Shown here piece after piece: positions 24,878 to 32,658 of a DNA stretch of 64,000 nucleotides. The position numbers and the translations under genes were made by a program. Every line of letters begins with the position of its first letter. Position 1 is the first letter of the stretch. The stretch spans positions 868,001 to 932,000 of the forward strand of contig NZ_JAAOYX010000002.1 of the NCBI RefSeq assembly GCF_011759605.1, in the 5' to 3' direction. The DNA comes from Luteibacter sp. SG786 (GTDB taxonomy: Bacteria > Pseudomonadota > Gammaproteobacteria > Xanthomonadales > Rhodanobacteraceae). A model generated the notes under the pieces. It ran no database searches. It worked only from the letters and a program-made list of their open reading frames with translations, and was not told where the DNA came from.

Positions 24878-25252
24878 GGCGCCTCCGACAGGGAACAGAT
24901 CAACCGTAGCTCAATTCGCTCCATTTTCCCCATAAGCAAAGGACATCCAACAAAATCAGACGATTAAAGGTTTCGATTGGGGCCGGGTGGTGTCGACGAT
25001 GCAGCAGCTGCGGCCATCTGCAAGCGACTACCACAGTCATGCAACGGCTCAGCGATATCTCGCCGTGTGGTCGGCCAATCCAAGCGACTTGAGTACGGGT
25101 ATTGGCCGCACAGCAGAACGCCCACTGCAGGCGGTGCGGCGCAAGCTCTGTGAAGTCGAGGATTGTTCGGCCCTACCCCGCATGCGCGCCCTAAGAGCGC
25201 ACCAAGAGCTGACCGTCGATATTCACGCAACCGATGGATTAGAAAGAGAAGT
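24878..25252. other. Intergenic stretch with no recognisable gene
   Basis: I see no convincing coding frame on either strand. The one longer leftward frame here overlaps the ntrB repeat and has an implausible composition. No tRNA, insertion-sequence ends or integrase remnant could be identified. The promoter of the RelA/SpoT gene should lie in the first 100 bases. Confidence 0.5.
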
Positions 25253-25787
25253 TGCTGGCGGTCAGCAAGGTTGAATGCTAGCTTCCGACTTTGCTGTTTT
25301 GTCCACACGTGGCCATCAATTCTCTGTTGCACTGCACCCATCAGTTCCCTAAATTGGTGCAATGCCTGCACCCGAAGACACCGAACTTCTCATCCTCCTG
25401 AGTACAGGCCTGGCTCTGGTCGAGCCCGACGGCCGGATGCAATGGCTCAACCCTGCGCTGGGCGAGATGCTCGACGTGGGATCCCGGACGGCCGTCGGCC
25501 AGAACCTCTCGGCCTTGCTGCGCTACCCCGCGCTCCTTCCTCACCTCGCTCGTACCCTGAGCGAAGGCCGAGCCTTCTACCTGCGTGGAACCGCCTTCCA
25601 CGTGGGGCGGGGCCGGGACTTGGTGGCGGACGTCACGATGCAGCCGGTCGCGGAGGAGCGGGTCCTGGTCGAAGTGCATCCCCTGACGCCCGATCTGACG
25701 CCCGCTGCCACGCCCTTGTCGGCCACGCTGCGCGGGTTGGCGCATGAGGTGAAGAATCCGCTCGCGGGCCTGCGCGGCGCTGCGCAG
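25253..25787 (+). repeat. Left direct repeat: leader and 5' part of ntrB
   Basis: This segment matches 29704-30235 in the same orientation. In the coding part (426 bases each) I count about 23 mismatches by eye, roughly 13 of them synonymous, and no indel; upstream of the ATG similarity is patchier, with short gaps. Similarity ends abruptly after GCGCAG in both copies. The repeats flank 3916 bases of foreign-looking sequence. Confidence 0.88.
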
Positions 25788-25835
25788 CAGATATCGACGG
25801 AGCGCGGCGGGCATCCTGGCTTTCGCTCATCTTGA
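25362..25835 (+). pseudogene. 3'-truncated ntrB copy (PAS sensor and phospho-acceptor site only)
   Basis: The 157-codon frame matches the first 142 residues of the complete NtrB at 29810 with 8 amino-acid differences, then runs 15 unrelated codons to a stop. It keeps the PAS domain and the HEVKNP phospho-acceptor motif (His128) but has lost the second dimerisation helix and the whole ATPase domain, so it cannot be an active kinase. There is no frameshift or stop in the conserved part. If translated, the fragment might compete with NtrB for dimerisation or for PII; that is speculation. It is a by-product of the insertion of the cargo region that follows. Confidence 0.88.
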
Positions 25836-26021
25836 CTCGGCCTCGATCGGCGTTGCGATCTCGGGAAGAGTCGAGTACGACCGCCGGGCCGATTCACACT
25901 ATGCGCTGAGAACAGCTTACCAAGCCCGTCGCGTCGCGCCCCGCGGTAGCGGCTGGGCCACAGGCAGTCCGTCGAATCCGTTCAAGTATTTGAACCTTTT
26001 GCCGAACATAGAGAGCATCTT

Positions 26022-26945
26022 ATGGGACGCGGAGTCGCAAGAATGGAGCCTTGGAGATCGCTCGCACATATCAAACACGAACTGAACATCGCCCCTGAGG
26101 TCCTCGGAAGGGACGAAGTGTGTGAAGAGTTGCGGCGGATGATAACGTCGCTACATCCCGACAAGTCAGGCGGTGAGTTTGCAAGCGAGTCTGACAAGGA
26201 TCGATATCTTCGCGCGAGTAGTGCGCTAGCCTTTATTGAAAGCCAATCGGTCTCGACACAGGAATTGATATCTGTGTCGAACATGCCAGTCTTGGTCGCA
26301 GCCATTGTAAAGGCAGTTCGTAGCTCCGAGACTGAAAGTACGACACAACTTCGCGCCAACTTGATATCGGATTCTCGATCCTACGTTTCGAGGCGTGCTC
26401 TTTTGCCTCGGATCGGTTCCTCAGTATTTGGCGCCATCTGTTTGTGCCTGCTGACCTTCCCGGAAAAATTCGGAAGCAATCCACTGATTGGACGATTCGT
26501 AAGTTCGCCGGACGCATCGATTGTCTTGCTTTCTGCTGTGATGCTGAGTGCGATGTTTTTTGCAATGACTTGGTATGGGGAGCGGCGAACCGAATCAGCT
26601 GTTGAGTACTGGAGCTCCGACGCGTGCCTCAGCGTTATCTGGGAGGCTCTGATGAGCGAAGGGGCGAGAAGTGCGGGGCACATAAGCGAGATTACGGCAG
26701 GCGATATTTACCGGGTAATCGATATGCTGTCCTCGGGATACTACCGCCGTCTAGTGAGCACTCCAATTTTTCGTCCTTACGCGAGTATGTTAGGCGCGAG
26801 GCTTGATCATGCGAGCGTAGAGAAGATTGCAGCATTGCAAATCCAGCGATTGATAGAGCGTGGCGTTATATCTCGAGTCGAAAGACCCTCGCTAGAGACG
26901 CGATACAAGGTCGAGTTGGACGGACGACCTATGGGTTGGTCTTGA
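26022..26945 (+). CDS. J-domain-like membrane protein of the inserted cargo
   Basis: A 307-residue protein, visibly more AT-rich than the core genes. Residues about 10-75 resemble a DnaJ J domain: a helix (EVCEELRRMITSL), the diagnostic HPD loop (HPDKSGG) and a following helix (YLRASSALAFIE). Two transmembrane helices follow as a hairpin (IGSSVFGAICLCLLTF near 130 and IVLLSAVMLSAMFFAMTW near 170). The C-terminal 100 residues are cytoplasmic and may form a winged helix (AALQIQRLIERGVISRVE). A J domain recruits and stimulates an Hsp70 chaperone, so the protein could bring DnaK to a membrane-bound complex. ATG 26043, seven codons in, has the better ribosome site (GGAG 8 bases upstream). The next gene follows after 9 bases. 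Confidence 0.65.
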   Translation: MGRGVARMEPWRSLAHIKHELNIAPEVLGRDEVCEELRRMITSLHPDKSGGEFASESDKDRYLRASSALAFIESQSVSTQELISVSNMPVLVAAIVKAVRSSETESTTQLRANLISDSRSYVSRRALLPRIGSSVFGAICLCLLTFPEKFGSNPLIGRFVSSPDASIVLLSAVMLSAMFFAMTWYGERRTESAVEYWSSDACLSVIWEALMSEGARSAGHISEITAGDIYRVIDMLSSGYYRRLVSTPIFRPYASMLGARLDHASVEKIAALQIQRLIERGVISRVERPSLETRYKVELDGRPMGWS

Positions 26946-26954
26946 TTTGCGAAT

Positions 26955-27884
26955 ATGATCGGCATCCGGCTTGGTCACCAAACCAATGGGGGTATCGGAT
27001 TGGCAACGGGTTCTTTGAAAAGAAATGGACGAAGCGAGGGTATCGAGGCGCGCGACTTAACAAGCTTTCTCAGGACGATCTTGAAGCTGGAGAAAAATGC
27101 GACGCACACGCGTTGCTTTCGAGGGCAAGATTGTCGTGAGTGGAAGGTCAGGCCGGCGATCCTACGTGATTATCGCGAGGGTGCTGAGCCAGCGATCCTC
27201 AGCGAGTTGATGGTTGAGGCGCCGCTCGAATTCGGAACTGACAAATCCATGTTCTCGAAATTGGTGCGCGCTCAGCACTATGGTTTACCGACCCGGCTGC
27301 TCGATGTCACGATGAATCCCTTAGTCGCTATCTATTTCGCTTGTTGTGACACCGGCAGTGCGGACGGGGTAGTACATATCTTCGACTTCAACGAAGATCG
27401 AGTGAAGTTCGCCGACAGTGATGCCGTGAGCGTTATTTGTAATCTTGCGAAGCTATCGCATAGCGAACTTCAGAGAATTCGGGCAGCTTACAGGGAAGGC
27501 GGCCCGTGGACGAAGTCAAAAGTAACGGCTTTTCGCCAACTCGCGCCGGTCGAGCGTTTGATTCAATTCGTCCGGGTTGAGAAGCCCTACTTTCTAAATG
27601 TAATCAAGCCGGTCGATGTGGCGAAATATTTCTTCGTCTATCCCGAGAAGACAAACAGAAGAGTCATCGCACAATCTGGCGCGTTTGTGGCCGCGGGTAT
27701 CTTACGCTTCGATGGTCTCGAAAAATCGTCGGGCGTTGTGGCTCATCAAATTGTAATTCCATCTAGGTGCAAGTCATCGATCATCGATGAGCTCGATCAA
27801 ATAAACATCAATTCGCGCTCGTTATTCCCCGAGATTGAATCGGTTTCCAAGTACATTAGCAGGCGATGGGTCGTTCCTACCTAG
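26955..27884 (+). CDS. FRG-domain protein
   Basis: A 309-residue protein built on an FRG domain, named for its FRGQ motif: CFRGQDCREWKVRPAILRD at about residue 54, then LVRAQHYGLPTRLLDVT and NPLVAIYFACCD, the highly conserved core. The biochemical activity of FRG domains is not established, but they occur often in phage-defence and mobile-element cargo. No membrane segment. The N-terminal 30 residues before the domain are poorly constrained, and the ATG at 26955 lacks a strong ribosome site, so the start could be a few codons different. The gene is 9 bases after the J-domain gene, making a two-gene operon; the nuclease-like gene is 463 bases further on. Confidence 0.8.
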   Translation: MIGIRLGHQTNGGIGLATGSLKRNGRSEGIEARDLTSFLRTILKLEKNATHTRCFRGQDCREWKVRPAILRDYREGAEPAILSELMVEAPLEFGTDKSMFSKLVRAQHYGLPTRLLDVTMNPLVAIYFACCDTGSADGVVHIFDFNEDRVKFADSDAVSVICNLAKLSHSELQRIRAAYREGGPWTKSKVTAFRQLAPVERLIQFVRVEKPYFLNVIKPVDVAKYFFVYPEKTNRRVIAQSGAFVAAGILRFDGLEKSSGVVAHQIVIPSRCKSSIIDELDQININSRSLFPEIESVSKYISRRWVVPT

Positions 27885-28347
27885 CCTCGGACCCAATTGC
27901 GCCACCCACGGTGGTAGGCAAGGCAGACGCTAAACGGGGACTGGCCGGTCCCTGCCAGAGCCGGTCAGAGTGACGATGGTTTGGCTATCCGGGGCGCGGC
28001 TCGTCGATTCGGGTCTGGGACTGAAGCTTGGGCGAGCATTGGTCCCGGACGGAGTGAATGAGCGTAGCGATAGCTAGCTCCCAAGCTTGGGAGAGTCTTG
28101 AACCCAGATTTTGGACGCCGACAGCTGCCCAGATCCGCTATGCCAAAGTGACCCCCTCGGGACCCATTGAGCCTCTGCCCCACGGCGCGTCGATTCAAGG
28201 GTCAATGGGGGCAAGTCACTAGATCGGGTTAGCGACAACTCAAACGCGAGTACGGTGCGGCCATACTGAGCCGGGCGGATCGAAGTAGCTGGCATTGAGC
28301 GCTTTAGCCCATTCCCTCCAACGAACCAACCTGCTGAGAGAGAAGCT
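27885..28347. other. Non-coding 463-base gap within the cargo, with palindromes
   Basis: No gene is seen. It contains a perfect 16-base palindrome CTCCCAAGCTTGGGAG at 28078-28093 and an AAGCTTGGG copy at 28024-28032 that could pair with it. Around 28145-28220 are AGTGACCCC- and CCATTGA-type motifs in inverted orientation, resembling the repeated ends of IS21-type elements, but too degenerate to call. Likely a scar of earlier insertions plus the promoter of the following gene. Confidence 0.4.
28078..28093. repeat. Perfect 16-base palindrome
   Basis: CTCCCAAGCTTGGGAG. It lies in the gap between the FRG gene and the nuclease-like gene, 255 bases before the latter. It could be a regulator binding site or half of a terminator; there is no T-run. 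Confidence 0.5.
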
Positions 28348-29532
28348 ATGACGACTATGGAAGACCATAGCGGTGCCTCTGACGAATCCGAAAAAGCCCT
28401 TATCCTTTCCGCGATCGAACGAACTGGGTTTCCATTAGAGAATCGTACCGCGCGTGCCTTCGCCGAAGCCGGGTGGTCAACAGTAAGCAACAAGTACTAC
28501 GTAGACGACCTGAGTGGCGAAGTCCGGGAGATCGACCTTATTGCCTATAAAGTGCATAGGCACGAGGAGTACAGCGTCTACTCGGCGATAATTGTCAGTT
28601 GCAAGCGGACCTCTGACAATAAGTGGGTGTTCATGACGAGGCCCGCCAAGCCGTTCGACCCGAATGTTAACTCGACGCCTCTCCACTTCTGGACCAACGA
28701 TCCGGCGATCGAGTATCCGCTGTCCCGGAACAAGTTCCCCGAAGAGTTTAACGAGGCATTGGCTACCCATAGCCCCTCGATATGGGGCGTTCCCAAACAT
28801 GAAATATTCGGGTTTCAGGAGCTCGTGGCTGTCACGCAGTCAAAGAAGAATGCGCCGCCTGAGATAACGAGGTTCAGCGCGATCGACGATCGAGCGATGT
28901 TCAGCTCTATCAAGTCATTGATGAAAGCTCAGGCATATGAATTGGGTCGCTTGGGGAGCAGATGGAAAAAGCCGGCCGTATACGTTTTTAGCTTACTGGC
29001 TGTGATGGACGGCGACATGCTAGAGGTCAGTTACCAAGAGAAGGATCCATCCATTGAAGAAACCAAACTTCAAAATTACATAGCCCACTACATCATCAAG
29101 GGGGCTGAACAATTTAGCCGGATCAACTTCGTTCATGCTTCATCTCTTCCTGGGATTATTAAGGAGTTAGATGCCGCACACACGAACACCGTAGCGCAGG
29201 TCGACGCTGCCAGGAAGGGCTTCTTTGCCACCGTACTAAGCAATGCAGATCAACGTGGGAGCCTCATCCCAGCATTTGGGAAGAAGGTTCTGCTCGCGAT
29301 CAATGTCTATGGCAAGTTCCGTGGAGACGAAGTCGCCACCGAGGATTCGATCGACCTTTTCTATCACCGTGAGCACAACCAGCTCGAGATACAACTTAAC
29401 AATACGCTGGATGAGGCTGCTATCCAACTTCTGAACGGAAGCGAAAATTTAATGAATAAGACACGGGATGCACTCAAGCAAATTTTCAAGTACGACGGAA
29501 ATTTCACATTCACCACTGGGCTCCCGTTCTAG
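28348..29532 (+). CDS. PD-(D/E)XK-like nuclease family protein
   Basis: A 394-residue protein. The N-terminal 100 residues show the order of a restriction-endonuclease-like fold: helix with Glu (NRTARAFAEAGW, Glu40), a strand with REIDLIAY (Asp63), and a strand with IIVSCKRT (Lys86), as in Mrr-type proteins that target modified or foreign DNA. The usual acidic residue of the (D/E)xK triad is Ser84, which may weaken or abolish cleavage, or be compensated elsewhere. The remaining 290 residues are not recognised and have no membrane segments. AT-rich codon use matches the two preceding cargo genes. AGAGAGAAG lies about 7 bases before the ATG. Likely an effector or DNA-sensing component of the cargo. 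Confidence 0.65.
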   Translation: MTTMEDHSGASDESEKALILSAIERTGFPLENRTARAFAEAGWSTVSNKYYVDDLSGEVREIDLIAYKVHRHEEYSVYSAIIVSCKRTSDNKWVFMTRPAKPFDPNVNSTPLHFWTNDPAIEYPLSRNKFPEEFNEALATHSPSIWGVPKHEIFGFQELVAVTQSKKNAPPEITRFSAIDDRAMFSSIKSLMKAQAYELGRLGSRWKKPAVYVFSLLAVMDGDMLEVSYQEKDPSIEETKLQNYIAHYIIKGAEQFSRINFVHASSLPGIIKELDAAHTNTVAQVDAARKGFFATVLSNADQRGSLIPAFGKKVLLAINVYGKFRGDEVATEDSIDLFYHREHNQLEIQLNNTLDEAAIQLLNGSENLMNKTRDALKQIFKYDGNFTFTTGLPF

Positions 29533-29703
29533 GTCGCCGAGCCGGTAGCTTTCTACCCCTGCTCCGCCATCAGCCGTGGCTCGCAGATTGATGGAGGACC
29601 AAGGGCTTGTGCGGCTACGCCACCAACAAAGCCGTCACTCTATTTGGTCGGACGCAAAAAAGGGCTGGACCGGTATCCGCAACCGTTTGGTTATTAGATA
29701 AAC

Positions 29704-30235
29704 TGCTGGCAGTCAGCAAAGTTGCGTGCTTCCGACTTTGCGTTTTGTCCACGGGCCGCCGCATCCACCCGATGTTGCGTAGGACTCGTCGGTTCCCTAA
29801 ATTGGTGCAATGCCTGCACCCGAAGACACCGAACTTCTCACGCTCCTGAGTACAGGCCTGGCTCTGCTCGAGCCCGACGGCCGGGTGCAATGGCTCAACC
29901 CCGCCTTGGGTGAAATGCTGGACGTGGGGCCGCGGACGGCCGTCGGCCAGAACCTCGCGGCCTTGCTGCGCAACCCCGCGCTCCTTCCTCACCTCGCTCG
30001 TACCCTGAGCGAAGGCCGAGCTTTCAACCTGCGTGGAACGGCCTTCCACGTGGGGCGGGGCCGGGACCTGGTGGCGGACGTCACGATGCAGCCGGTCGCG
30101 GAGGAGCGGGTCCTGGTCGAAGTGCATCCCCTGGCGCCCGATCTGACGCCTGCTGCCACGCCCTTGTCGGCCACGCTGCGCGGGTTGGCGCATGAGGTGA
30201 AGAACCCGCTCGCGGGCCTGCGCGGCGCGGCGCAG
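29704..30235 (+). repeat. Right direct repeat: leader and 5' part of the complete ntrB
   Basis: Partner of 25253-25787. The leader differs more than the coding part. Cargo insertion left this copy as the one joined to a full kinase gene and to ntrC, so it now supplies the expression signals for the two-component pair. Confidence 0.88.
29804..29820 (+). promoter_or_regulatory. Hairpin enclosing the ntrB start codon
   Basis: GGTGCA and TGCACC arms flank ATGCC, so the start codon sits in a 5-base loop of a 6-base-pair stem; there is no Shine-Dalgarno sequence just upstream. The same arrangement is in the truncated copy at 25356-25372. It may limit translation of NtrB. The half-site order is opposite to that of NtrC-binding sites. 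Confidence 0.4.
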
Positions 30236-30813
30236 CTGCTCGAACGCCGGCTCGGCGATGAAGACCTGCGCCAGCTGGCCTCCATGGTCATCGCCGAGGC
30301 GGACCGTCTGGCGGCGCTTGCAGATGGGCTCTTGCGCCATGGAGGTTCGGCCCGGATCGCACCGGTGAACGTGCACGAATTGCTCGAGCGCCTGGAAGCC
30401 CTGGTCGCGGCGGAGCCGGGCGCCCCCGCCACGCGGCATGACTACGACCCGAGCTTGCCGGACATCCAGGGCGATGCCGATCGCCTGCTCCAGGTGCTGT
30501 TGAACCTCACCCGGAACGCGACCCAGGCGAACGCGCGCACGATCACCCTGCGCACGCGCGTGGACCACGGCGTCCGCCTCGGCGAGCGTGTGGTCCGCGC
30601 CGCCTTGCGCGTCGACATCGTGGATGACGGCTCGGGCGTGCCCGCGGAACTCCGCGACACGCTCTTCCAGCCCCTCGTTTCCGGCCACCCCGAGGGCACT
30701 GGCCTGGGCCTGGCCCTCTCCCGCGAGATCGCCCTCGAACACGGTGGCGACCTCCGCTACACCAGTCACCCGGGCGAAACCACCTTCTCGCTTTATCTCC
30801 CCATGGAGCGCGC

Positions 30814-30817
<4 letters not shown>
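29810..30817 (+). CDS. ntrB: Nitrogen-regulation sensor histidine kinase NtrB
   Basis: A 335-residue cytoplasmic kinase of the NtrB/GlnL type, which phosphorylates NtrC under nitrogen limitation and is converted to a phosphatase by PII. PAS domain at residues about 8-70 (LLSTGLALLEPDGRVQWLN); phospho-acceptor His128 in AHEVKNPLAGLRGAAQ; ATPase boxes NLTRNATQAN, VDIVDDGSGVP and GTGLGLALSREIALEHGG. Its stop overlaps the ntrC start by 4 bases. The 5' third is duplicated 4.4 kb upstream, so this copy's promoter came from, or was re-joined after, the insertion. glnA is not in the window. Confidence 0.95.
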
Positions 30818-32199
<1,382 letters not shown>

Positions 32200-32202
32200 C
32201 GC

Positions 32203-32658
32203 ATGTCATTACAGATTCGCCGAGCCGGGCCGGAAGACGCCGACGCGATAGCCCGCTGGAATATCGCCATGGCCTGGGAAACGGAGCAGAAGCGACTGGA
32301 CGCCGAGACCATCGGGCGCGGCGTGCGGGCCGTGTTCGACGAGCCGCGTCGCGGGTTCTACCTCGTTGCGGAACTCGACGGCATCGCGGTGGGCTGCCTG
32401 TTGGTCACCTACGAGTGGAGCGACTGGCGCTGCGGTGATTTCTGGTGGGTGCAGAGCGTCTATGTGGCACCCGAGGCGCGCCGGTCAGGCGTGTTCCGGG
32501 CCATGTACGCGCATGTGAAAGCGATGGCCGAAGGCGCGGGCGCGGTCGGGCTGCGGCTCTACGTGGAACTGGAAAACGAGCGTGCACAAGCCACGTATGC
32601 CGGACTGGGCATGGAGCGCTGCCACTACTACATGTACGAAGCGCCGCTGAAACCCTAG
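32203..32658 (+). CDS. GNAT-family N-acetyltransferase
   Basis: A 151-residue acetyltransferase transferring acetyl from acetyl-CoA to an amine. The acetyl-CoA-binding region is QSVYVAPEARRSGVFRAMY (about residues 83-101; a variant of the Q/RxxGxG/A motif), and the C-terminal YAGLGMERCHYYMYE is typical of the fold. It starts 3 bases after ntrC and probably is the last gene of that operon, but the substrate is unknown. Its 3' end overlaps the convergent GGDEF-EAL gene by 4 bases. Confidence 0.88.
   Translation: MSLQIRRAGPEDADAIARWNIAMAWETEQKRLDAETIGRGVRAVFDEPRRGFYLVAELDGIAVGCLLVTYEWSDWRCGDFWWVQSVYVAPEARRSGVFRAMYAHVKAMAEGAGAVGLRLYVELENERAQATYAGLGMERCHYYMYEAPLKP

Noticed and set aside
24964-25371. 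Leftward 135-residue frame upstream of the truncated ntrB
   Set aside because: It overlaps the repeat leader, has no ribosome site or family features, and is absent from the matching right-hand copy.
29804-29820. NtrC-binding site at the ntrB start
   Set aside because: The half-sites are in the opposite order (GGTGCA...TGCACC) to the NtrC consensus, so autoregulation by NtrC at this site is not supported.
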